DNA of 36,600 nucleotides from the IMG/VR virus record IMGVR_UViG_3300008262_000156, positions 1-36,600 of that record, one strand, 5' to 3'. The notes under the pieces were generated by a model. The model saw nothing but the letters and a program-made list of their open reading frames with translations. It did not search any database and had not been told where the DNA came from. The translations under genes and the position numbers were made by a program. Shown piece after piece: positions 16,635-23,774 of the stretch. Origin of the DNA: a virus. Position 1 is the first letter of the stretch. Every line of letters starts with the position of its first letter.

Positions 16635-16638
16635 CGGC

Positions 16639-17154
16639 TCAGTAGTAGCCGCCCTGGCAGGCGATGTTCGCCGCGGCCGGATCCGCCGTGGCGCTGTTCA
16701 CTGCAGCCCACAACGCCTGCCCCCTCCTGAGGTACAGCCCCCGGAATTGGGGCGGCTCCCCGTCTGCGCCGTTCGCTCCGGCGTGGGGGACAGGTGCCAG
16801 CAGATGCGGCAGCTGCGCATAGACATAGGCGCCCGCTTTCTGCGCTGCCCCAAACCCGAAGCGGCCCAGGAAATGCGCGTTGCTCGAGCCACCTGATGCC
16901 GTCATCCCCAGCGAGTGAGCGCTGGTGGAGATGTAGAGGTTGACCTTCGCCGCGTTGTCATCGACGCGCTGGATCAGGAAGATCGCATCCAGCATCGCTC
17001 CGTCGTTGCTCGTGCAGTCCACCAACAGCACGCCATTGCTGCCGCTCCCCGGATCGGCGCTGGCCGCCGGGGAGGTGGTGTTGTCCAGCCTGACGATCTC
17101 CAGCAAGGGGCGATCGACCAGCATCGGCTGTTTGTTCACCGAAGATGCGGCCAT
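16639..17154 (-). CDS. Small virion protein, beta-sandwich-like
   Basis: 171 residues, ATG at 17154. Seen: an N-terminal Pro/Leu segment (NKQPMLVDRPLLEIVRLD), then a beta-rich core. The core includes GVLLVDCTSNDGAMLDAIF and a run of short hydrophobic strands (AKVNLYISTSAHSLG), with a C-terminal LYLRRGQALWAAVNSA that looks like the last strand of a beta sandwich. I associate this pattern with small head or tail decoration proteins of cyanophages, not with an enzyme. It is flanked by CATACCCT elements on both sides, so it may be transcribed as its own unit. Exact role unknown. Confidence 0.72.
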   Translation of the reverse strand: MAASSVNKQPMLVDRPLLEIVRLDNTTSPAASADPGSGSNGVLLVDCTSNDGAMLDAIFLIQRVDDNAAKVNLYISTSAHSLGMTASGGSSNAHFLGRFGFGAAQKAGAYVYAQLPHLLAPVPHAGANGADGEPPQFRGLYLRRGQALWAAVNSATADPAAANIACQGGYY

Positions 17155-17180
17155 GAATCGAATCGCCTCGCTTGAGCTTC

Positions 17181-17188
17181 AGGGTATG
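17181..17188 (-). promoter_or_regulatory. CATACCCT element upstream of 17154
   Basis: Exact copy, 18 bases after the stop at 17207 and 26 bases before the ATG at 17154. No clear hairpin. Confidence 0.55.
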
Positions 17189-17206
17189 CAGCCGCGCCCT
17201 GCCGCC

Positions 17207-18049
17207 TCAGCTCGCGCCCAGGCGGCTGTTCAGGTCATTGCGGAACTTCTGTGACGCGGCGAAGCGGTACGACCCATCGCCTGTGCGGCCTCGGTCCCAC
17301 CGCCGGGTCGACGTTGCGTCGCCGCTGGGCGTCGCCTGGCTGGCGGCGCTTGGCGTTGACGAGCTGGACCGATCCAGCGGACTACCGGTTGGCTGGCGCT
17401 TCACCCAGTCGTCATACAGCGTCGGCGTCGTATTGGCCTTGAAGCCCTCTGCTTCGGTGGCGGTGCCAGTACCACCATTCGCCGCTGTCATGTAGTCCGA
17501 CAGGTTGAAGCTCTTCTTCAGTTCTCCTTGCGTGTTTGCAGGCGCAACTCCCGGCGTTGCCGGCTTGTCCGTACCGCTCGCCGCCTCGCCTTCTTCTTTC
17601 TGCTGGTTCAGATAGCTCGGATCACCGTAATAGGTGTACGTCGCCTGCGCTTCCTGGTCGTACTTCCCCTTCGTCTCACCGGTCCGCACCCAGCCAGTGC
17701 CCTGGCCTGGGCTGATGGGGTTGCCTCCGTCATAGCTTCCGTCGCCGCCATCAGGGTGATACAAGGGCGCATAGCTGGCCTGATTCGGCGTCCAGCTCCA
17801 GCTGCCGTTCTCATTGACATTGACGTGATGCTGACTCCTGACCTGTCCCTCCAGGCTGGCGCGGTTCTGCGCCGCAATCCCGAAGATATTGCTCAGCGGA
17901 ATCTGCTTGCCTTCATATAGCTCGTCAATGTCCTTGCTTGACAGCATGCCATCGCTGATCGCTGCATTGATCAGCTGGCTGCTCCGACTCTGGGAGCGCT
18001 GCGGAGCAGCGAAAGTGTTAGCGCTGGCGACAATCTGGTTGGAAGTCAC
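17207..18049 (-). CDS. Low-complexity virion protein
   Basis: 280 residues from a GTG at 18049, chosen because TGAGGA lies about eight bases upstream; the longer open frame upstream is a shadow of the neighbouring gene. Seen: a short helical N-terminal region (SRSSQLINAAISDGMLSS, then KDIDELYEGKQIPLSNIF) and a long disordered middle rich in Gly, Asn, Asp, Tyr and Ser. That middle includes SWSWTPNQASYAPLYHPDGG and ATYTYYGDPSYL. The C-terminus is a Thr/Ser/Pro-rich tail ending in RWDRGRTGDGSYRFAAS. No known domain. Together with its two upstream neighbours it forms a run of Pro/Gly/Ala-rich proteins. In other phages such a run often encodes internal or ejected virion proteins. Function inferred from position only. 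Confidence 0.68.
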   Translation of the reverse strand: MTSNQIVASANTFAAPQRSQSRSSQLINAAISDGMLSSKDIDELYEGKQIPLSNIFGIAAQNRASLEGQVRSQHHVNVNENGSWSWTPNQASYAPLYHPDGGDGSYDGGNPISPGQGTGWVRTGETKGKYDQEAQATYTYYGDPSYLNQQKEEGEAASGTDKPATPGVAPANTQGELKKSFNLSDYMTAANGGTGTATEAEGFKANTTPTLYDDWVKRQPTGSPLDRSSSSTPSAASQATPSGDATSTRRWDRGRTGDGSYRFAASQKFRNDLNSRLGAS

Positions 18050-18059
18050 TGGTTGGTCC

Positions 18060-18716
18060 TCAGGCTGGAGTTGGCATGGTCGACGGCATTCCGCCTGCCG
18101 TTGGAGATGAGCCGCGGCCGGCAGCGGGCAGCGCGGCCTCCGCTGGATGCCCTTCCACCCGAGACGCAAAGGCCATGTCCGGCGCCGGCGGCATCGGCGT
18201 CTGCGCCGTCCGCAGATCTTCGATGCTGGGCTGCGGACCGCTCTGCGGCAGTGGCATCCCCACCGGCTGACCCGTGGAATACCGCATTGCCTGCCCTGCA
18301 ATGCCAGGGTTCATCACCCACTCGTTGGGCGCCGCGGCCAACGGACCGCCGCTGCCGCCGGCCTGGCCCGCCCAGCGCAGATCGCCCAGCTGCTCGCTGC
18401 TCATCATCGGCTGGGGCGACATCACCCGCGCCGCGCCCCACGCCGGCGGCTGCATCCCGTAGTTCACCCCCGTCCCCGGCAGGCCCTGGCCTCGCCAGTC
18501 CTGGTACGGGTTGCTGCTGATACGGGCGTTGTCGATCTGCGCCAGCTCCTGCTGGATCTGGTTGCCGACCATCGTGTTGTTCGGCACCGAGCCACCCGGC
18601 TGGGTGTAGAACGCCGCGGCCAGCTTCTGCCCGCGCGCCACCGGCACGTTGCCTGCATCGTTGCCGCGGCCCATGTAATCGCTGGCTGGCCGCGTCGCCC
18701 GCTTGAGAGGATCCAT
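18060..18716 (-). CDS. Pro/Gln/Met-rich virion protein
   Basis: 218 residues, ATG at 18716 overlapping the previous stop (TGATG, translationally coupled). Seen: an Arg/Ala/Asn-rich start (MDPLKRATRPASDYMGRG), then PNNTMVGNQIQQELAQI (a short helix). The rest is mostly disordered sequence in Pro, Gly, Met and Gln (QPPAWGAARVMSPQPMMSS), with no catalytic motif or membrane segment. It is followed after a few bases by the 280-residue low-complexity protein. Candidate internal virion or ejection protein, by position. Confidence 0.66.
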   Translation of the reverse strand: MDPLKRATRPASDYMGRGNDAGNVPVARGQKLAAAFYTQPGGSVPNNTMVGNQIQQELAQIDNARISSNPYQDWRGQGLPGTGVNYGMQPPAWGAARVMSPQPMMSSEQLGDLRWAGQAGGSGGPLAAAPNEWVMNPGIAGQAMRYSTGQPVGMPLPQSGPQPSIEDLRTAQTPMPPAPDMAFASRVEGHPAEAALPAAGRGSSPTAGGMPSTMPTPA

Positions 18717-19915
18717 CAGAAGAGGTTGAAGTTGCCGGGGTTGTAGCCGCTGTAGTGGCCGGTGCTGTTGAGCGGCGGCAGCTTGCTCGGATCCAGCATC
18801 CCCAGGTTCACCGTGTTGCCTGGCTTGAACTGGCCGGCGCGGGTCCCGAAGGCGTTACCCGCACCAACGGCGAGCACGGCCTCGCCCGGTGTCGTCGGCG
18901 GCGCCTCACCCATGGCGCCGAACGCCGCCAGCGTGGCGCTGCGGCCCGGCACTTCCCGCGGCGCGGGGATCGCCTGGGGTGATACCTGCCACGGCGCGAT
19001 CTCCGCCAGGGAGCCGAGGCTGCTATCCCGCACCCGCTGCTTGAAGCTGTCGCTCTGCAGCCAGGCGTTCATCTGCGCCTGCGGAAGGTTGCCACTGGGC
19101 GCCAAAGGCGCGGGCGCCAACGCCCCTGGCGCCGGGCCCGCCATCGCCTTCTGCTGCTCGACTGTCGCCACAGCAAACGCCGGCGCTGCTGGCGCTGCTG
19201 GCGTGCCGCCTATTGCCTCCAGCGTGGCGGCCTCGCCGGCCGCGTCGTTGCTGGCTGTCCAGAACCCGGCGGCGTCCTTGCCCAGGCCCTTGGCCGGACC
19301 GAGGCCCGCCAGCTGCTTCTCCAGGCCCCGCACCGTCGCCTGGGGCGCCGCCGCTGGCGTACCGCCGCGGCGCGTCACCTCCTCAGCCAGCACATTGCGC
19401 ACGGCGCGCATGCCGGCCATCGAGTCCTCGCCATCGAGGAAGGCCCGCCGGCGGCGCGTCTCCAGGTCCTGCTCCACCGGCTGGACGCCACTGAGGGCCT
19501 GCTCCAGGCGATCGCCATCGGCGGGACCCGTCATCACCTTCTGCTGCTCAGGCGTTGCCACCGCGAACTGCGGATTGGCCAGGTGCGCCGGCAGCTGCGC
19601 CGGGAAGCCGCCGCCGGCCAGGGCGCCCAGCAGTGAGCCCGTCTGCTCCAGGTCCGCCGCGCCACTGCCGGTCGTCGGCTTGACGGGCGCCGTCGCCACC
19701 GCAGGGGCAGCGGCGGGGGCGGGACTGCGCGCAGGCGCTGCCGGAGCAGGCGCTGCCAGAGCAGGCGCGGCAAACCGCGGGTCCGCATTGATCCGCCCCA
19801 GGTTGATGTCCCTCGAGCCCGCAAACGCACCGAACCGCGGATCTGCCTGGATCCGCGCCAGGTTGGCCGCCCGAGCATTGCGGAAGGGGCTCTGGTAGTT
19901 GCCTTGCGCCGACAT
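18716..19915 (-). CDS. Ala/Pro-rich virion protein with internal repeats
   Basis: 399 residues from the ATG at 19915; a GTG seven codons upstream is in frame but lies against the CATACCCT element and is less likely. Seen: an N-terminal pair of related segments (ARIQADPRFGAFAG and GRINADPRFAAPAL), then a long Ala/Pro linker. Two copies of a motif ATxEQQKxMxGPA lie about 125 residues apart, embedded in helical stretches (AGMRAVRNVLAEEVTRRGG). The C-terminus is Gly/Asn-rich (GHYSGYNPGNFNLF). No recognised domain. Coupled to the downstream 218-residue protein by TGATG. Could be a short tape-measure substitute or an ejected internal protein; neither is shown. Confidence 0.68.
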   Translation of the reverse strand: MSAQGNYQSPFRNARAANLARIQADPRFGAFAGSRDINLGRINADPRFAAPALAAPAPAAPARSPAPAAAPAVATAPVKPTTGSGAADLEQTGSLLGALAGGGFPAQLPAHLANPQFAVATPEQQKVMTGPADGDRLEQALSGVQPVEQDLETRRRRAFLDGEDSMAGMRAVRNVLAEEVTRRGGTPAAAPQATVRGLEKQLAGLGPAKGLGKDAAGFWTASNDAAGEAATLEAIGGTPAAPAAPAFAVATVEQQKAMAGPAPGALAPAPLAPSGNLPQAQMNAWLQSDSFKQRVRDSSLGSLAEIAPWQVSPQAIPAPREVPGRSATLAAFGAMGEAPPTTPGEAVLAVGAGNAFGTRAGQFKPGNTVNLGMLDPSKLPPLNSTGHYSGYNPGNFNLF

Positions 19916-19938
19916 CGGCTCAGCTCCGTTCTCCACGC

Positions 19939-19946
19939 AGGGTATG
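19939..19946 (-). promoter_or_regulatory. CATACCCT element upstream of 19915
   Basis: Exact copy in the 46-base gap before the ATG at 19915. CTCCA and TGGAG (5 pairs) flank it, with the element partly in the loop. Confidence 0.57.
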
Positions 19947-19961
19947 GAGCTCCCTCAGCGC

Positions 19962-20456
19962 CTAGCGCCAGCCCAGACCGCCGGTGCTCTCCAGGATCCG
20001 CGTCCCCACCGATGTATCAGCAGGGCCCGGCACGCTCAGGATGAACTCACTGCCGCTGCGCTCGAACGCATACCGCCTCACCTCCTCGCGGCGGTAGTTG
20101 GCGACATAGAGCGTCTCCGCCAGGCGATCGCATTCCCGCAGATAGACCTCGCGGTACTGATTGTCGGCGCTGAGCGGATCACTGATTTCGATTGAACGAT
20201 TGCTGTCCCCAAAGATCCGCTGCGTGCGGCTTGGCGCCATCTGGCCCGAGCTGCTCACACCTTTCATCACCTCAGAAGCATCCCAGGCCCGATCACAGCG
20301 ATCGAGCTGGTTTGCGATCCGGTCGTACCAGTAGGAATCGGGGATGCGATTCACGGCTTCCTCGAATCGCGCCATGTCACCAGCAGGGACTTGCGCTCCT
20401 TCATTCATACCCAGGTGAAACGCCGCACGGCTGATGTCGTAGTCGTTCAGGCGCAC
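19962..20456 (-). CDS. Probable neck/head-completion protein
   Basis: 164 residues from a GTG at 20456 (RLNDYDISRAAFHLG). Seen: an N-terminal ordered region with PDSYWYDRIANQLDRCDRAW (a helix rich in Tyr/Trp/Arg) and QYREVYLRECDRLAETLYVA (a second long helix). A C-terminal beta pair follows (RYAFERSGSEFILSVPG, then GPADTSVGTRILES). I recognise the general layout, including the GPADTSVG motif, from small conserved structural proteins that follow the portal or capsid in cyanophages. The annotated role in relatives is uncertain. It lies three to four genes after the MCP, which fits a connector or neck protein. Its CATACCCT-like element lies inside the 3' end of the upstream gene. Confidence 0.7.
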   Translation of the reverse strand: MRLNDYDISRAAFHLGMNEGAQVPAGDMARFEEAVNRIPDSYWYDRIANQLDRCDRAWDASEVMKGVSSSGQMAPSRTQRIFGDSNRSIEISDPLSADNQYREVYLRECDRLAETLYVANYRREEVRRYAFERSGSEFILSVPGPADTSVGTRILESTGGLGWR

Positions 20457-20462
20457 AGGGAA

Positions 20463-20789
20463 TCAGGCAGCTGACTCGAGGGTAGGGGCCTCCTTCACGA
20501 AGATCCCGTCGACCATCCGGCCGCGCCGATCCTTGATCTCGCTCCAGGCGTGGGCGATCGCCTCCTCCACCGTGAAGCCCAGCTGGGCCGAGAGGATCGT
20601 CAGCACCACGATCGCGTCACCAACCCCATCGATCTGGCCGGCGGGGTTGCCCTTGGCGATCGCTGCAGCCAGCTCGCCCAGCTCCTCCACCAGCTTCAAC
20701 ATCTGGGCCTGCGGCACGCTGCCCTCAACCAGGTTGCGATCCGCCGCCCAGCCGCGGATCTGCTCAAACCCCTGCCACTGCTCCGTCAT
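20463..20789 (-). CDS. MazG-like nucleotide pyrophosphohydrolase
   Basis: 108 residues, ATG at 20789, three bases after the preceding stop. Seen: the all-alpha NTP-PPase core with LKLVEELGELAAAIAKG (EE..E, residues 35-39) and, 15 residues on, DGVGDAIVVLTILSAQLG (Asp 54 and 58), the metal-binding acidic set. Length is that of a single MazG-like domain. Known: MazG-like enzymes hydrolyse (d)NTPs or related nucleotides to the monophosphate and PPi. Cyanophages often carry mazG, usually among metabolic genes, so a copy inside the structural run is notable. Inferred role: nucleotide-pool or alarmone adjustment during infection. Activity not demonstrated from sequence. Confidence 0.82.
   Translation of the reverse strand: MTEQWQGFEQIRGWAADRNLVEGSVPQAQMLKLVEELGELAAAIAKGNPAGQIDGVGDAIVVLTILSAQLGFTVEEAIAHAWSEIKDRRGRMVDGIFVKEAPTLESAA
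20479..20486 (-). promoter_or_regulatory. CATACCCT-like element (CCTACCCT) before 20456
   Basis: Variant copy inside the 3' end of the MazG-like gene, about 22 bases before the GTG at 20456. Supported mainly by its spacing to the next start. Confidence 0.4.
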
Positions 20790-20792
20790 GGC

Positions 20793-21230
20793 TCAGCCCA
20801 GGAACAGCTGGTTGCTCTTGAAGACCTCATCCCAGTTCACCCGGGTGCTGGAGGCCTTGAGCTGATCGAGGTTGCGGAACACCTCGCCCGGCAGCGACAG
20901 CTGCAGGCTCTTGATCTTCTTGGCGGTGCGGTAGCCCAGGCCCGGCACCCGGCGGGCGATGTCCTCGGCCGAGGCGGTGTTCACGTTCAGCCGTGTCTCG
21001 ACGATGTCGATGATCGGCGCCGGGATCGCCTCATCGGGCTCCTCCTCGCGCTCGTAGCGGGAGTCGAAGTCGGGGGTGCCCTTCTCGTCGCAGGGCATCA
21101 GCTGGGACAGGGAGGCGTAGTACGGGACGCCATCTGGGCCCTTCACCATGCAAAAGTCCTCCTTGGTAGCTCCGCCTCCGACCTGGACGACACGGCGGCC
21201 AGTCTTTCGGTCCTGCCAGAACACAGACAT
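20793..21230 (-). CDS. Helix-hairpin-helix protein
   Basis: 145 residues from the ATG at 21230 (MSVFWQDRK). The frame continues upstream without a good start, and AAGGAGC precedes this ATG. Seen: an N-terminal ordered part with two possible strands (RRVVQVGGGATKEDFCMVKG), an acidic linker (YEREEEPDEA), then residues about 80-110 with RLNVNTASAEDIARRVPGLG and YRTAKKIKSLQ. This is the helix-hairpin-helix DNA-binding motif of the ComEA/NAD-ligase type. Known: HhH motifs bind DNA without sequence specificity. Its place just after the capsid genes and before the MazG-like gene suggests a head-related DNA-handling or packaging accessory, by inference. Confidence 0.8.
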   Translation of the reverse strand: MSVFWQDRKTGRRVVQVGGGATKEDFCMVKGPDGVPYYASLSQLMPCDEKGTPDFDSRYEREEEPDEAIPAPIIDIVETRLNVNTASAEDIARRVPGLGYRTAKKIKSLQLSLPGEVFRNLDQLKASSTRVNWDEVFKSNQLFLG

Positions 21231-21257
21231 ACAAGCAAGCGGGCTCCTTTGAGCTGA

Positions 21258-21265
21258 AGGGTAGG
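21258..21265 (-). promoter_or_regulatory. CATACCCT-like element (CCTACCCT) upstream of 21230
   Basis: Variant copy in the divergent gap between the HNH gene (plus strand) and the HhH gene, 27 bases before the ATG at 21230. The rest of the 134-base gap holds a 14-base segment shared with the other HNH gene but no other clear signal. Confidence 0.42.
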
Positions 21266-21364
21266 GAGACTGCCCGTGATGCCACAGGCCGGACCGTGCT
21301 AAGCATTTGGGTGGGCCGGCGAGCTGACACTCCCGACCCGTGACCAACCTGACTACACAGGCCG

Positions 21365-22189
21365 ATGGGCAAGAGCATAGGGCGACCGGCGCTGCCGGTG
21401 GCGATCGGACAGCGCTTTCAGCGGCTGACAGTCGTGCGCCAAGGACCAGCCTCGAGAAGCGGAGATCGCCGATGGTGGTGTGAGTGCGACTGCGGCCGCG
21501 CCTGCGCCCTGGTGTCGTCCAATGGGCTGCTCCGCAAGGGCACCGGCAGCTGCGGCTGCCTGCACCGAGAAGCCATAAGGCAGCTGCGGCTCACACACGG
21601 CCAAAGCGGCACGCCTGAGCACAAGTGCTGGATGCGCATTCGCCAGCGTTGCGAGAACCCAAGCGACATCAGCTACCCGGATTACGGCGGCAGAGGCATC
21701 CGCGTCTGCCAGCGCTGGCAGACGTTTGAGCCGTTCCTTGCCGACATGGGGCCCAGGCCAGGGCGTGGCTACAGCATCGAGCGCATTGATGTTGACGGCA
21801 ATTACACGCCGGAAAACTGTATCTGGGCCACGACTCAGCAACAGGCCCGCAACAAGCGCGTCAGTATTTGGATCGAGCACAACGGCGAACGCCTGCACAT
21901 CAAGGAGTGGGAGCAGCGCACCGGCATCAGCTGGAGCACGCTGCGGCATCGCTACGTGGACCTGAGCTGGAGCGCGGAGCGCACCTTGACCACGCCGCCA
22001 GAAGCATTCGCCCAGCGCGGTTCCGCCACCTGGAACGGAGAAACACTGACGCTCACGGAATGGAGCCAGCGCACTGGTATTCCCATGAAAACGCTGCATC
22101 ACCGTCTCAGGGTGGCCGGCTGGAGTGTTGAGCGCGCCTTGAGCGAGCCAGTAGCCCGCCGTTCAAACAATAAAAAGCCCGGTAGTTAG
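21365..22189 (+). CDS. HNH homing endonuclease (freestanding)
   Basis: 274 residues, ATG at 21365, on the strand opposite the structural genes. Seen: an N-terminal treble-clef-like segment RWWCECDCGRAC...GSCGC (Cys quartet); a second helical stretch KCWMRIRQRCENPSDISYPD; a YGGRGIRVCQRW motif; and the HNH catalytic core GYSIERIDVDGNYTPENCIW with a trailing QQARNKR. This is the layout of freestanding HNH homing endonucleases with repeats. After it come two similar C-terminal modules (EWEQRTGISWSTLRHRY and EWSQRTGIPMKTLHHRL), which look like repeated DNA-binding (NUMOD-like) domains. Paralogous to the HNH gene at 34374-35252. The first catalytic His of the usual motif is not clearly present, so activity is uncertain. 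Confidence 0.88.
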   Translation: MGKSIGRPALPVAIGQRFQRLTVVRQGPASRSGDRRWWCECDCGRACALVSSNGLLRKGTGSCGCLHREAIRQLRLTHGQSGTPEHKCWMRIRQRCENPSDISYPDYGGRGIRVCQRWQTFEPFLADMGPRPGRGYSIERIDVDGNYTPENCIWATTQQQARNKRVSIWIEHNGERLHIKEWEQRTGISWSTLRHRYVDLSWSAERTLTTPPEAFAQRGSATWNGETLTLTEWSQRTGIPMKTLHHRLRVAGWSVERALSEPVARRSNNKKPGS

Positions 22190-22197
22190 CCGGGCTT
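22171..22197 (-). terminator. Rho-independent terminator after the decoration gene
   Basis: On the minus strand AAGCCCGG, loop CTAACTA, then CCGGGCTT (8 perfect pairs) is followed by TTTTTA. It lies 23 bases beyond the stop at 22220 and inside the last codons of the plus-strand HNH gene. It should end the MCP/decoration transcript. Confidence 0.8.
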
Positions 22198-22219
22198 GAT
22201 ATGATCTAAAGGGGGCTAA

Positions 22220-22990
22220 TCAGCCAGTGTAGCCTGAATAAGCGGCTCCTTTGAGCATAAGGCTATTTAAATCAGCCACGCTGTCTTCGATGAGGTAGCA
22301 CACCTCAGCGATGAGATAGACGCCACCGAGGAAGGTGGAGCCCAGGCCGCCCTTGTCGGCCCACAGCTTGAACTCCAGCTCAGCGGTGGTGACCACGGGG
22401 GTCGCCACGCTGTTGCAGAAGTCATCGGCATCGAAGTCACCGCGAGCGGAGACATTCATCGGACCGGTGTGGGCGCCGGTGGCGCTGATGGCACCGGAAT
22501 CGCCGGGGGCGCCGGCGGGTGCGGTGGCCTTGGCTTCCAGCCACAGCTTGGCGCCGGCGTTGGCCAGCAGACCAGAGGCCTCGGGGGCCACGGGATCCTT
22601 GGCGCCGGAGCTGAAGGCACCGGGCTGGTTGGCCTGGCGGGGCACCCGCAGACCGACGCGATACAGGCTGGCGCCTGCAGGCACGATCAGGCCTTTGACA
22701 TCGGCCCGGGGCTTGTCATCGCCGCGGGTGTCGGGCGAGCCGATGGTGATGTCATAGCCCTGGACGCCAGCACCAACGCCAGGGGCGGCGGGGACGGCGC
22801 CCTGGACGTGAACGAAGCCCACCTTCTGGACAGCCAGCACGCCGGGCATGTAGAGCACAGCCTGCTGCTGACGATCGTGGGGATCGCCGACGGGACGATT
22901 GTTCTTGACGAAGTCCGCGTTGGGCTTCGGCCAGGCGTTCAGCCCCACTACCCAGTTGCCGGGGTAGATTTTCTTGTAAGTCTCAGCCAT
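22220..22990 (-). CDS. Probable head decoration or minor capsid protein
   Basis: 256 residues, ATG at 22990, preceded by AGAGG. Seen: an N-terminal YPGNWVVGLNAWPKPN, PGVLAVQKVGFVHVQG, and a long Ala/Gly/Pro-rich middle with a beta pattern (ASLYRVGLRVPRQANQPGAF, then LLANAGAKLWLEAKATAPAG). The C-terminal half is more ordered (TTAELEFKLWADKGGLGSTF, then YLIAEVCYLIEDSVADLN). No enzyme motif. It is the first gene after the MCP and ends at a strong terminator, so it belongs to the capsid transcription unit. Known: a protein encoded immediately after the capsid is often a decoration or head-fibre protein. Family not recognised with certainty. Confidence 0.72.
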   Translation of the reverse strand: MAETYKKIYPGNWVVGLNAWPKPNADFVKNNRPVGDPHDRQQQAVLYMPGVLAVQKVGFVHVQGAVPAAPGVGAGVQGYDITIGSPDTRGDDKPRADVKGLIVPAGASLYRVGLRVPRQANQPGAFSSGAKDPVAPEASGLLANAGAKLWLEAKATAPAGAPGDSGAISATGAHTGPMNVSARGDFDADDFCNSVATPVVTTAELEFKLWADKGGLGSTFLGGVYLIAEVCYLIEDSVADLNSLMLKGAAYSGYTG

Positions 22991-23030
22991 TGAAGTGACC
23001 TCTAGGGATTGGGATTAGACGGGCCTCCTA

Positions 23031-23774
23031 TCAGGGAGTGGTGTAGATGAAGCTGTGGGCGATGGTGGTGAAGTCCATGTTCAGGGTCTCGAAGCCCGCG
23101 AACAGGGACCAGATCAGGATCACGAAACGCGAGAAGTCGTCGTTCGAGTTGATCAGCACCTGGGCGTTGTTACCGCCGATGCCGATGCCGATCGCCTGGG
23201 GACCGAAGAAGATGCCGCAGGCAGCACGGCTGGACTTGGCAGTCGCGGCCGTAAAGCCCTTGGCGCCCTTGATCGCCACGCTATAGTTGTATTCGGGCAT
23301 GTTGGTCGTCTCAAAGAAACGTACGCCCTCAAAAAGGAACCCGGTAGGCATACTTGGAGCGCCTGCAACAAAGCCGGCTTGGCCATACGCAGGGCCCATA
23401 CCCAGGTAGTTGCTGGCGTTAGGCTGCAGGAAGGGCTGCATCGGGTTGACCTGACCCAGACCGCTGTAGCGAGCGATCTCACGGAAGTCCGAGTCCTGAC
23501 GCATGTGCATCATGAAGTCGGGATCGCACAGGCAGCGGTAGTACCCATCCTGGTAGGTGGGGACGTTGCGGCTGCGCATGTCCTTCACGACGGCCAGCAG
23601 ATCTTCCTTGACGGAGAACTTGGCGTTGTCGTTGCCGCCAGCCACGCTGACGTCATAGCCGGGGGCAGCGATCTCGGTGTCGCTCAGGCCACCGGGGAAG
23701 TAGTAGCCGCCCTGCTCGTTGTTGGCCTTACCGCGGGAGTAGGACTTGTAGAGCTCGTTAATGAAAACCCGATC
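23031..23774 (-). CDS. Major capsid protein, exon 3
   Basis: 247 residues of the MCP C-terminal half, ending at a stop at 23031. Inferred 3' splice site: GAT at 23774 follows CCCG, giving the junction WR-DRVFINELY with exon 2. Seen: KSYSRGKANNEQGGYYFPGG, DGYYRCLCDPDFMMHMRQD, and FEGVRFFETTNMPE, a layout I associate with the N4-gp56/P22-like HK97-fold coat family (PdxxxxLRxD, then GvRfxet.n). An ATG 17 codons further upstream (MANRENRQ...) lies within intron sequence (its P9 hairpin), so it is not the real start. Spliced with 24920-25242 and 25613-25844 it gives a protein of about 430 residues. The usual role is assembly of the icosahedral shell. Confidence 0.85.
   Translation of the reverse strand, partial: DRVFINELYKSYSRGKANNEQGGYYFPGGLSDTEIAAPGYDVSVAGGNDNAKFSVKEDLLAVVKDMRSRNVPTYQDGYYRCLCDPDFMMHMRQDSDFREIARYSGLGQVNPMQPFLQPNASNYLGMGPAYGQAGFVAGAPSMPTGFLFEGVRFFETTNMPEYNYSVAIKGAKGFTAATAKSSRAACGIFFGPQAIGIGIGGNNAQVLINSNDDFSRFVILIWSLFAGFETLNMDFTTIAHSFIYTTP

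Noticed and set aside
18762-19898. 378-residue Ala/Arg/Ser-rich plus-strand frame
   Set aside because: Antisense shadow of the Ala/Pro-rich virion gene.
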